A DNA stretch of 64,000 nucleotides from Ahaetulla prasina. Its lineage: Eukaryota; Chordata; Lepidosauria; Squamata; Colubridae. The notes under the pieces were generated by a model. That model worked only from the letters and a program-made list of their open reading frames with translations, was not told the origin of the DNA and made no database searches. The stretch's first letter is position 1, and every line of letters begins with the position of its first letter. The position numbers and the translations under genes were made by a program. The stretch is taken from assembly GCF_028640845.1 (NCBI RefSeq), contig NC_080543.1, positions 92,617,825 through 92,681,824 of the forward strand, given 5' to 3'. Shown piece by piece: positions 34,137 through 45,662 of this stretch.

Positions 34137-37100
34137 GTCTTCATGATTTGCTTCAGAAAAGCACGTGAGTTTGAGCTGCTGCTTTAAGGTGAATTGGGGG
34201 TGGAAAATTTCTGCATTTCTTCCTGATTTGCTTCAGAAAAGCACGTGAGTTTGAGCTGCTGCTTTAAGGTAAAGTGGGGGTGGAAAATTTCTGCATTTCT
34301 TCCTGATTTGCTTCAGAAAAGCACGTGAGTTTGAGCTGCTGCTTTAAGGTAAAGTGGGGGTGGAAAATTTCTGCATTTCTTCCTGATTTGCTTCAGAAAA
34401 GCACGTGAGTTTGAGCTGCTGCTTTAAGGTGAATTGGGGGTGGAAAATTTCTGCATTTCTTCCTGATTTGCTTCAGAAAAGCACGTGAGTTTGAGCTGCT
34501 GCTTTAAGGTGAAGTGGGGTGGAAAATTTCTGCATTTCTTCTGATTTGCTTCAGAAAAGCACGTGAGTTTGAGCTGCTGCTTTAAGGTAATTGGGGTGGA
34601 AAATTTCTGCATTTCTTCTGATTTGCTTCAGAAAAGCACGTGAGTTTGAGCTGCTGCTTTAAGGTGAATTGGGGTGGAAAATTTCTGCATTTCTTCTGAT
34701 TTGCTTCAGAAAAGCACGTGAGTTTGAGCTGCTGCTTTAAGGTGAATTGGGGTGGAAAATTTCTGCATTTCTTCTGATTTGCTTCAGAAAAGCACGTGAG
34801 TTTGAGCTGCTGCTTTAAGGTGGAGTGGGGTGGAAAATTTCTGCATTTCTTCTGATTTGCTTCAGAAAACACGTGAGTTTGAGCTGCTGCTTTAAGGTAA
34901 AGTGGGGTGGAAAATTTCTGCATTTCTTCTGATTTGCTTCAGAAAAGCACGTGAGTTTGAGCTGCTGCTTTAAGGTGAATTGGGGTGGAAAATTTCTGCA
35001 TTTCTTCTGATTTGCTTCAGAAAAGCACGTGAGTTTGAGCTGCTGCTTTAAGGTGAATTGGGGTGGAAAATTTCTGCATTTCTTCTGATTTGCTTCAGAA
35101 AAGCACGTGAGTTTGAGCTGCTGCTTTAAGGTGAATTGGGGTGGAAAATTTCTGCATTTCTTCTGATTTGCTTCAGAAAAGCACGTGAGTTTGAGCTGCT
35201 GCTTTAAGGTAAAGTGGGGTGGAAAATTTCTGCATTTCTTCTGATTTGCTTCAGAAAAGCACGTGAGTTTGAGCTGCTGCTTTAAGGTGAATTGGGGTGG
35301 AAAATTTCTGCATTTCTTCTGATTTGCTTCAGAAAAGCACGTGAGTTTGAGCTGCTGCTTTAAGGTGAATTGGGGTGGAAAATTTCTGCATTTCTTCTGA
35401 TTTGCTTCAGAAAAGCACGTGAGTTTGAGCTGCTGCTTTAAGGTAAAGTGGGGTGGAAAATTTCTGCATTTCTTCTGATTTGCTTCAGAAAAGCACGTGA
35501 GTTTGAGCTGCTGCTTTAAGGTGAATTGGGGTGGAAAATTTCTGCATTTCTTTCTGATTTGCTTCAGAAAAGCACGTGAGTTTGAGCTGCTGCTTTAAGG
35601 TAAAGTGGGGTGGAAAATTTCTGCATTTCTTTCTGATTTGCTTCAGAAAAGCACGTGAGTTTGAGCTGCTGCTTTAAGGTAAAGTGGGGTGGAAAATTTC
35701 TGCATTTCTTCTGATTTGCTTCAGAAAAGCACGTGAGTTTGAGCTGCTGCTTTAAGGTGAATGGGGTGGAAAATTTCTGCATTTCTTCCTGATTTGCTTC
35801 AGAAAAGCACGTGAGTTTGAGCTGCTGCTTTAAGGTGAATTGGGGGTGGAAAATTTCTGCATTTCTTCCTGATTTGCTTCAGAAAAGCACGTGAGTTTGA
35901 GCTGCTGCTTTAAGGTGAATTGGGGGTGGAAAATTTCTGCATTTCTTCCTGATTTGCTTCAGAAAAGCACGTGAGTTTGAGCTGCTGCTTTAAGGTGAAT
36001 TGGGGGTGGAAAATTTCTGCATTTCTTCCTGATTTGCTTCAGAAAAGCACGTGAGTTTGAGCTGCTGCTTTAAGGTGAATGGGGTGGAAAATTTCTGCAT
36101 TTCTTCTGATTTGCTTCAGAAAAGCACGTGAGTTTGAGCTGCTGCTTTAAGGTGAATTGGGGTGGAAAATTTCTGCATTTCTTCTTGATTTGCTTCAGAA
36201 AAGCACGTGAGTTTGAGCTGCTGCTTTAAGGTGAATTGGGGGTGGAAAATTTCTGCATTTCTTCCTGATTTGCTTCAGAAAAGCACGTGAGTTTGAGCTG
36301 CTGCTTTAAGGTGAATTGGGGGTGGAAAATTTCTGCATTTCTTCCTGATTTGCTTCAGAAAAGCACGTGAGTTTGAGCTGCTGCTTTAAGGTGAATTGGG
36401 GGTGGAAAATTTCTGCATTTCTTCCTGATTTGCTTCAGAAAAGCACGTGAGTTTGAGCTGCTGCTTTAAGGTAAAGTGGGGGTGGAAAATTTCTGCATTT
36501 CTTCCTGATTTGCTTCAGAAAAGCACGTGAGTTTGAGCTGCTGCTTTAAGGTGAATTGGGGGTGGAAAATTTCTGCATTTCTTCCTGATTTGCTTCAGAA
36601 AAGCACGTGAGTTTGAGCTGCTGCTTTAAGGTGAATTGGGGGTGGAAAATTTCTGCATTTCTTCCTGATTTGCTTCAGAAAAGCACGTGAGTTTGAGCTG
36701 CTGCTTTAAGGTAATTGGGGTGGAAAATTTCTGCATTTCTTCCTGATTTGCTTCAGAAAAGCACGTGAGTTTGAGCTGCTGCTTTAAGGTAATTGGGGTG
36801 GAAAATTTCTGCATTTCTTCCTGATTTGCTTCAGAAAAGCACGTGAGTTTGAGCTGCTTTAAGGTGAATTGGGGTGGAAAATTTCTGCATTTCTTCCTGA
36901 TTTGCTTCAGAAAAGCACGTGAGTTTGAGCTGCTGCCTTAAGGTAAAGTGGGGGTGGAAAATTTCTGCATTTCTTCCTGATTTGCTTCAGAAAAGCACGT
37001 GAGTTTGAGCTGCTGCTTTAAGGTGAATTGGGGGTGGAAAATTTCTGCATTTCTTCCTGATTTGCTTCAGAAAAGCACGTGAGTTTGAGCTGCTGCTTTA

Positions 37101-40100
37101 AGGTGAAGTGGGGTGGAATATTTCTGCATTTCTTCCTGATTTGCTTCAGAAAAGCACGTGAGTTTGAGCTGCTGCTTTAAGGTAATTGGGGGTGGAAAAT
37201 TTCTGCATTTCTTCCTGATTTGCTTCAGAAAAGCACGTGAGTTTGAGCTGCTGCTTTAAGGTGAATTGGGGGTGGAAAATTTCTGCATTTCTTCCTGATT
37301 TGCTTCAGAAAAGCACGTGAGTTTGAGCTGCTGCTTTAAGGTGAATTGGGGGTGGAAAATTTCTGCATTTCTTTCTGATTTGCTTCAGAAAAGCACGTGA
37401 GTTTGAGCTGCTGCTTTAAGGTGAATTGGGGGTGGAAAATTTCTGCATTTCTTCCTGATTTGCTTCAGAAAAGCACGTGAGTTTGAGCTGCTGCTTTAAG
37501 GTAAAGTGGGGGTGGAAAATTTCTGCATTTCTTCCTGATTTGCTTCAGAAAAGCACGTGAGTTTGAGCTGCTGCTTTAAGGTGAAGTGGGGGTGGAAAAT
37601 TTCTGCATTTCTTCCTGATTTGCTTCAGAAAAGCACGTGAGTTTGAGCTGCTGCTTTAAGGTGAAGTGGGGGTGGAAAATTTCTGCATTTCTTCCTGATT
37701 TGCTTCAGAAAAGCACGTGAGTTTGAGCTGCTGCTTTAAGGTAAAGTGGGGGTGGAAAATTTCTGCATTTCTTCCTGATTTGCTTCAGAAAAGCACGTGA
37801 GTTTGAGCTGCTGCTTTAAGGTAAAGTGGGGGTGGAAAATTTCTGCATTTCTTTCTGATTTGCTTCAGAAAAGCACGTGAGTTTGAGCTGCTGCTTTAAG
37901 GTAAAGTGGGGTGGAACATTTCTGCATTTCTTCGTGATATGCTTCAGAAAAGCACGTGAGTTTGAGCTGCTGCTTTAAGGTGAAGAGGGGGTGGAAAATT
38001 TCTGCATTTCTTTCTGATTTGCTTCAGAAAAGCACGTGAGTTTGAGCTGCTGCTTTAAGGTAAAGTGGGGTGGAAAATTTCTGCATTTCTTTCTGATTTG
38101 CTTCAGAAAAGCACGTGAGTTTGAGCTGCTGCTTTAAGGTAAAGTGGGGTGGAAAATTTCTGCATTTCTTTCTGATTTGCTTCAGAAAAGCACGTGAGTT
38201 TGAGCTGCTGCTTTAAGGTGAATGGGGTGGAAAATTTCTGCATTTCTTCCTGATTTGCTTCAGAAAAGCACGTGAGATTGAGCTGCTGCTTTAAGGTAAA
38301 GTGGGGGTGGAAAATTTCTGCATTTCTTTCTGATTTGCTTCAGAAAAGCACGTGAGTTTGAGCTGCTGCTTTAAGGTGAATTGGGGGTGGAAAATTTCTG
38401 CATTTCTTCCTGATTTGCTTCAGAAAAGCACGTGAGTTTGAGCTGCTGCTTTAAGGTGAATTGGGGGTGGAAAATTTCTGCATTTCTTCCTGATTTGCTT
38501 CAGAAAAGCACGTGAGTTTGAGCTGCTGCTTTAAGGTAAAGTGGGGGTGGAAAATTTCTGCATTTCTTCCTGATTTGCTTCAGAAAAGCACGTGAGTTTG
38601 AGCTGCTGCTTTAAGGTGAGTGGGGGTGGAAAATTTCTGCATTTCTTCCTGATTTGCTTCAGAAAAGCACGTGAGTTTGAGCTGCTGCTTTAAGGTAAAG
38701 TGGGGGTGGAAAATTTCTGCATTTCTTCCTGATTTGCTTCAGAAAAGCACGTGAGTTTGAGCTGCTGCTTTAAGGTGAAGTGGGGGTGGAAAATTTCTGC
38801 ATTTCTTCCTGATTTGCTTCAGAAAAGCACGTGAGTTTGAGCTGCTGCTTTAAGGTGAATTGGGGGTGGAAAATTTCTGCATTTCTTCCTGATTTGCTTC
38901 AGAAAAGCACGTGAGTTTGAGCTGCTGCTTTAAGGTAAAGTGGGGGTGGAAAATTTCTGCATTTCTTCCTGATTTGCTTCAGAAAAGCACGTGAGTTTGA
39001 GCTGCTGCTTTAAGGTAAAGTGGGGGTGGAAAATTTCTGCATTTCTTCCTGATTTGCTTCAGAAAAGCACGTGAGTTTGAGCTGCTGCTTTAAGGTGAAT
39101 TGGGGGTGGAAAATTTCTGCATTTCTTCCTGATTTGCTTCAGAAAAGCACGTGAGTTTGAGCTGCTGCTTTAAGGTGAATTGGGGGTGGAAAATTTCTGC
39201 ATTTCTTCTGATTTGCTTCAGAAAAGCACGTGAGTTTGAGCTGCTGCTTTAAGGTAAAGTGGGGTGGTAAATTTCTGCATTTCTTCCTGATTTGCTTCAG
39301 AAAAGCACGTGAGTTTGAGCTGCTGCTTTAAGGTGAAGTGGGGGTGGAAAATTTCTGCATTTCTTCCTGATTTGCTTCAGAAAAGCACGTGAGTTTGAGC
39401 TGCTGCTTTAAGGTAAAGTGGGGGTGGAAAATTTCTGCATTTCTTCCTGATTTGCTTCAGAAAAGCACGTGAGTTTGAGCTGCTGCTTTAAGGTAAAGTG
39501 GGGGTGGAAAATTTCTGCATTTCTTCCTGATTTGCTTCAGAAAAGCACGTGAGTTTGAGCTGCTGCTTTAAGGTAAAGTGGGGGTGGAAAATTTCTGCAT
39601 TTCTTCCTGATTTGCTTCAGAAAAGCACGTGAGTTTGAGCTGCTGCTTTAAGGTAAAGTGGGGGTGGAAAATTTCTGCATTTCTTCCTGATTTGCTTCAG
39701 AAAAGCACGTGAGTTTGAGCTGCTGCTTTAAGGTGAATTGGGGGTGGAAAATTTCTGCATTTCTTCCTGATTTGCTTCAGAAAAGCACGTGAGTTTGAGC
39801 TGCTGCTTTAAGGTGAATTGGGGGTGGAAAATTTCTGCATTTCTTCCTGATTTGCTTCAGAAAAGCACGTGAGTTTGAGCTGCTGCTTTAAGGTGAATTG
39901 GGGGTGGAAAATTTCTGCATTTCTTCCTGATTTGCTTCAGAAAAGCACGTGAGTTTGAGCTGCTGCTTTAAGGTAAAGTGGGGGTGGAAAATTTCTGCAT
40001 TTCTTCTGATTTGCTTCAGAAAAGCACGTGAGTTTGAGCTGCTGCTTTAAGGTAAAGTGGGGGTGGAAAATTTCTGCATTTCTTCCTGATTTGCTTCAGA

Positions 40101-42703
40101 AAAGCACGTGAGTTTGAGCTGCTGCTTTAAGGTGAATTGGGGGTGGAAAATTTCTGCATTTCTTCCTGATTTGCTTCAGAAAAGCACGTGAGTTTGAGCT
40201 GCTGCTTTAAGGTAAAGTGGGGGTGGAAAATTTCTGCATTTCTTCCTGATTTGCTTCAGAAAAGCACGTGAGTTTGAGCTGCTGCTTTAAGGTGAATTGG
40301 GGGTGGAAAATTTCTGCATTTCTTCCTGATTTGCTTCAGAAAAGCACGTGAGTTTGAGCTGCTGCTTTAAGGTGAATTGGGGGTGGAAAATTTCTGCATT
40401 TCTTCCTGATTTGCTTCAGAAAAGCACGTGAGTTTGAGCTGCTGCTTTAAGGTAAAGTGGGGGTGGAAAATTTCTGCATTTCTTCTGATTTGCTTCAGAA
40501 AAGCACGTGAGTTTGAGCTGCTGCTTTAAGGTGAATTGGGGGTGGAAAATTTCTGCATTTCTTCCTGATTTGCTTCAGAAAAGCACGTGAGTTTGAGCTG
40601 CTGCTTTAAGGTAAAGTGGGGGTGGAAAATTTCTGCATTTCTTTCTGATTTGCTTCAGAAAAGCACGTGAGTTTGAGCTGCTGCTTTAAGGTGAATTGGG
40701 GGTGGAAAATTTCTGCATTTCTTCCTGATTTGCTTCAGAAAAGCACGTGAGTTTGAGCTGCTGCTTTAAGGTAAAGTGGGGGTGGAAAATTTCTGCATTT
40801 CTTCCTGATTTGCTTCAGAAAAGCACGTGAGTTTGAGCTGCTGCTTTAAGGTGAATTGGGGGTGGAAAATTTCTGCATTTCTTCCTGATTTGCTTCAGAA
40901 AAGCACGTGAGTTTGAGCTGCTGCTTTAAGGTAAAGTGGGGGTGGAAAATTTCTGCATTTCTTCCTGATTTGCTTCAGAAAAGCACGTGAGTTTGAGCTG
41001 CTGCTTTAAGGTGAATTGGGGGTGGAAAATTTCTGCATTTCTTCCTGATTTGCTTCAGAAAAGCACGTGAGTTTGAGCTGCTGCTTTAAGGTGAATTGGG
41101 GGTGGAAAATTTCTGCATTTCTTCCTGATTTGCTTCAGAAAAGCACGTGAGTTTGAGCTGCTGCTTTAAGGTGAATTGGGGGTGGAAAATTTCTGCATTT
41201 CTTCCTGATTTGCTTCAGAAAAGCACGTGAGTTTGAGCTGCTGTAAGGTGAATTGGGGGTGGAAAATTTCTGCATTTCTTCCTGATTTGCTTCAGAAAAG
41301 CACGTGAGTTTGAGCTGCTGCTTTAAGGTAAAGTGGGGGTGGAAAATTTCTGCATTTCTTCCTGATTTGCTTCAGAAAAGCACGTGAGTTTGAGCTGCTG
41401 CTTTAAGGTGAATTGGGGGTGGAAAATTTCTGCATTTCTTCCTGATTTGCTTCAGAAAAGCACGTGAGTTTGAGCTGCTGCTTTAAGGTAAAGTGGGGGT
41501 GGAAAATTTCTGCATTTCTTCCTGATTTGCTTCAGAAAAGCACGTGAGTTTGAGCTGCTGCTTTAAGGTAAAGTGGGGGTGGAAAATTTCTGCATTTCTT
41601 CCTGATTTGCTTCAGAAAAGCACGTGAGTTTGAGCTGCTGCTTTAAGGTGAATTGGGGGTGGAAAATTTCTGCATTTCTTCCTGATTTGCTTCAGAAAAG
41701 CACGTGAGTTTGAGCTGCTGCTTTAAGGTGAATTGGGGGTGGAAAATTTCTGCATTTCTTCCTGATTTGCTTCAGAAAAGCACGTGAGTTTGAGCTGCTG
41801 CTTTAAGGTAATTGGGGTGGAAAATTTCTGCATTTCTTCCTGATTTGCTTCAGAAAAGCACGTGAGTTTGAGCTGCTGCTTTAAGGTGAATTGGGGTGGA
41901 AAATTTCTGCATTTCTTCCTGATTTGCTTCAGAAAAGCACGTGAGTTTGAGCTGCTGCTTTAAGGTAAAGTGGGGGTGGAAAATTTCTGCATTTCTTCCT
42001 GATTTGCTTCAGAAAAGCACGTGAGTTTGAGCTGCTGCTTTAAGGTAAAGTGGGGGTGGAAAATTTCTGCATTTCTTCCTGATTTGCTTCAGAAAAGCAC
42101 GTGAGTTTGAGCTGCTGCTTTAAGGTGAATTGGGGGTGGAAAATTTCTGCATTTCTTCCTGATTTGCTTCAGAAAAGCACGTGAGTTTGAGCTGCTGCTT
42201 TAAGGTGAATTGGGGGTGGAAAATTTCTGCATTTCTTCCTGATTTGCTTCAGAAAAGCACGTGAGTTTGAGCTGCTGCTTTAAGGTGAAGTGGGGGTGGA
42301 AAATTTCTGCATTTCTTCCTGATTTGCTTCAGAAAACACGTGAGTTTGAGCTGCTGCTTTAAGGTGAATTGGGGGTGGAAAATTTCTGCATTTCTTCCTG
42401 ATTTGCTTCAGAAAAGCACGTGAGTTTGAGCTGCTGCTTTAAGGTGAATTGGGGGTGGAAAATTTCTGCATTTCTTCCTGATTTGCTTCAGAAAAGCACG
42501 TGAGTTTGAGCTGCTGCTTTAAGGTGAATTGGGGGTGGAAAATTTCTGCATTTCTTCCTGATTTGCTTCAGAAAAGCACGTGAGTTTGAGCTGGGTAAGG
42601 TAAAGTGGGGGTGGAAAATTTCTGCATTTCTTTCTCATTTGCTTCAGAAAAGCACGTGAGTTTGAGCTGCTGCTTTAAGGTAAAGTGGGGTGGAAAATTT
42701 CTG
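34137..42703. repeat. ~80-bp tandem repeat array, about 107 copies, one E-box per unit
   Basis: A head-to-tail minisatellite of about 8,567 bp. The common unit is 80 bp (period checked at 36241/36321) with 77-79-bp variants. In order, a unit reads TGATTTGCTTCAGAAAAGCA, CGTGAGTTTGAGCTGCTGCT, TTAAGGTGAATTGGGGGTGG, AAAATTTCTGCATTTCTTCC. Nearly every unit has the palindrome CACGTG. Variants alternate at one site between GTGAATTGG, GTAAAGTGG, GTGAAGTGG and GTAATTGG; homopolymer length also varies (GGGG or GGGGG). A shorter 78-bp subclass dominates 34515-35540. Unit 42580-42605 has a GGGTAAGG deletion form. The array is flanked by Bov-B on the left and CR1 on the right. Divergence between units is only a few percent, so amplification was recent or is homogenised. 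Confidence 0.97.
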
Positions 42704-43200
42704 TCCCCAGCAATCGAAAACTAAAAGGGTTATCAGTGCATGTAACATAGATGTCTGTATGGGTAAGACTATCAACCATGCTATCAAGCAAAACCAAGCA
42801 TTTAACAGTGAGTGCCATACCATGTGCACTAAACCAACAGGTGGCATGAAAGTAGGGGCAGTCAACACAGGTTATGTAGACAGTAAACACAAGATCAATC
42901 CAAATGGACTCAAATGTCTATACACCAATGCACAGAGTATGAGGAATAAACAGGGTGAATTAGAAATCCAAGTAAATGAGGGTAGATATGATATTGTTGC
43001 CATTACGGAAACTTGGTGGGATGAAACTGACAAATGGAACATACAGCTAGAGGATATAAATTATTTAAAAGAAATAGACCAAATAAAAGAGGAGGTGGAG
43101 TTGCACTATATATAAGAAATAACTACATCTCTACAGAAATAGAGCACAACAATGATGAAAATCATCTTGAATGTATTTGGGTCAATATAAAAGGGTGAAA
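42690..43200 (+). pseudogene. CR1 endonuclease domain, copy A
   Basis: Apurinic-like (EEP) endonuclease remnant: LKCLYTNAQSMRNKQGELEI, then GRYDIVAITETWWDETDKWN carrying the catalytic Glu of the TETWW motif. A one-base deletion after IQLE shifts the frame relative to copy B, so the domain is cut after about 130 residues. The residues upstream (CNIDVCMGKTINHAIKQNQA) belong to the linker before the endonuclease. Confidence 0.85.
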
Positions 43201-44287
43201 ACGATATTGCCATAGGTCTATACTATAGGCCACCCAACCAAACAGAGGAAGTAGATGAACTTTTGCTAGTCAGCTAACTAAGGTATGTAGGAAGCACATC
43301 ACAGTAGTAATGGGGATTTTAACTACCCTGACATCAACTGGGAAACAAACTCTGCACCAAGTGGAAGATCCAACAGGTTCCTAACAAACCTAGCAGACAA
43401 CTTTGTTTCCCAAAAATAGAGAAGGCGACAAGGATCAGCCATATTGGACTTAATTCTCACTAACAGAGATGAAATGATAGAAGGTGTTGAAGCTACAGGA
43501 ACCTTGGGGCAAGTGACCACGCAATATTGGAATTCAACATTAAGCAAATACAAGTAGTAGAACAAAGTCAAACTAGAGTCTTGGACTTTAAGAGCTAATT
43601 TCAATAAACTTAGAGAGATCTTGAGAAGGATTCAATGGATGAGAATCCTCAGGGGAAAACAACTCAAGAAGCTTGGGAAATTTTGAAAAGTGAGATTATA
43701 AAAGCACAGTCTAACACAATACCAATGAAGAAGAAAATAGTAGATCACAAAAGAAACCAGCATGGATGCATAAAGAACTATCTGACAAATTGAAAGACAA
43801 AAGGACAAATATAAAAAGTGGAAAGAGGGCAAATAACTAAGGCAGAATATCAGCAAATAGCCCGAGCCTGTAAAGATGAAGTGAGGAAAGCTAAGGCTCA
43901 CAATGAACAAAGGCTAGCGACAAAAGTAAAAATAATAAAAAGCTTCTTCCAACATGTTAAAAACAAGAAAAAAGTCAAGGAAACAATTGGCCCATTGCTG
44001 GGAGAAAGTGGCAAGAAGATGACAAGCAACAGGGAGAAAGCAGATCAACTTAACTCATATTTTGCATCTGTCTTTACACAAAAGGAAAAACAATCCAACC
44101 TATCAAAACAGCACTACAAAAACAGATTAGAAACACAAGTTAAAATAGGGAAGAAAATGGTAAGTGAACACCTGTCTACCCTAGACGAGTTCAAATCACC
44201 AGGACCGGATGGATTACACCCCAAGGTTCTGAAGGAACTGGCAGACGTGATCTCAGAACCACTGAACTATATCTTTCAAAGATCCTG
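42704..44287 (+). mobile_element. CR1 LINE, copy A (both ends cut)
   Basis: Begins at TCCCCAGCAATCGAAAACTA right after the 13-bp stretch shared with the array. It runs through the ORF2 N-terminal linker, the endonuclease domain and the first part of RT, and stops at CTTTCAAAGATCCTG. Near-identical to 44549-46134 (copy B) apart from single-base indels, for example one G fewer in GAGGATATAAATT near 43052. Frameshifts break the ORF. Confidence 0.92.
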
Positions 44288-45044
44288 CAGGAAAAGGGCA
44301 GTATGGACAACCGTGGGATCTGGCAGGGTGAGAGCTGTGAACCATAAACACAAAGCTTTTACAGTGTCCCAGTATAACAGATATAGTGCCCTTGCTGACC
44401 TAAATAGGAACACTAAAGTGACAGATCAAGGTAGTTGTGATACTGATAACTCAAACAATCAAGAGATTATGGTTCAAGATGAAGAACTTACTTTGGAAAA
44501 GTGTGAACCTACTTTGGAAAAGTGTGAACCTACTTTGGAAAATTTCTGTCCCCAGCAATCGAAAACTAAAAGGGTTATCAGTGCATGTAACATAGATGTC
44601 TGTATGGGTAAGACTATCAACCATGCTATCAAGCAAAACCAAGCATTTAACAGTGAGTGCCATACCATGTGCACTAAACCAACAGGTGGCATGAAAGTAG
44701 GGGCAGTCAACACAGGTTATGTAGACAGTAAACACAAGATCAATCCAAATGGACTCAAATGTCTATACACCAATGCACAGAGTATGAGGAATAAACAGGG
44801 TGAATTAGAAATCCAAGTAAATGAGGGTAGATATGATATTGTTGCCATTACGGAAACTTGGTGGGATGAAACTGACAAATGGAACATACAGCTAGAGGGA
44901 TATAAATTATTTAAAAGAAATAGACCAAATAAAAGAGGAGGTGGAGTTGCACTATATATAAGAAATAACTACATCTCTACAGAAATAGAGCACAACAATG
45001 ATGAAAATCATCTTGAATGTATTTGGGTCAATATAAAAGGGTGA
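43818..45044 (+). pseudogene. Chimeric CR1 ORF across the copy A/copy B junction
   Basis: A 408-codon open frame. Its first part (to about residue 156) is the CR1 linker and start of RT from copy A: FKSPGPDGLHPKVLKELADV and ISEPLNYIFQRS. At 44287 it passes into upstream sequence of copy B (VGSGRVRAVNHKHKAFTVSQ, then a TLEKCEP heptapeptide repeated from a 21-bp tandem repeat) and then the full endonuclease domain (KCLYTNAQSMRNKQ, AITETWWDE, GGGVALYIRNNY). The normal domain order, endonuclease then RT, is thereby reversed. It is an accident of the duplication; no evidence of expression. Confidence 0.8.
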
Positions 45045-45662
45045 AAACGATATTGCCATAGGTCTATACTATAGGCCACCCAACCAAACAGAGGAAGTAG
45101 ATGAACTTTTGCTAGTCAGCTAACTAAGGTATGTAGGAAGCACATCACAGTAGTAATGGGGATTTTAACTACCCTGACATCAACTGGGAAACAAACTCTG
45201 CACCAAGTGGAAGATCCAACAGGTTCCTAACAAACCTAGCAGACAACTTTGTTTCCCCAAAAATAGAGAAGGCGACAAGGATCAGCCATATTGGACTTAA
45301 TTCTCACTAACAGAGATGAAATGATAGAAGGTGTTGAAGCTACAGGAACCTTGGGGCAAGTGACCACGCAATATTGGAATTCAACATTAAGCAAATACAA
45401 GTAGTAGAACAAAGTCAAACTAGAGTCTTGGACTTTAAGAGCTAATTTCAATAAACTTAGAGATCTTGAGAAGGATTCAATGGATGAGAATCCTCAGGGG
45501 AAAACAACTCAAGAAGCTTGGGAAATTTTGAAAAGTGAGATTATAAAAGCACAGTCTAACACAATACCAATGAAGAAGAAAATAGTAGATCACAAAAGAA
45601 ACCAGCATGGATGCATAAAGAACTATCTGACAAATTGAAAGACAAAAGGACAAATATAAAAA

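Noticed and set aside
34137..42703. CRISPR-like or protein-repeat interpretation of the array
   Set aside because: There are no unique spacers between repeats, the host is a vertebrate, and the 80-bp period breaks the frame. The 26-residue repeat ORFs on the minus strand exist only where units are 78 bp.
42644..42890. Minus-strand ORFs repeated at 44451-44735
   Set aside because: Antisense shadows of CR1 copies A and B; their duplication only mirrors the CR1 duplication.
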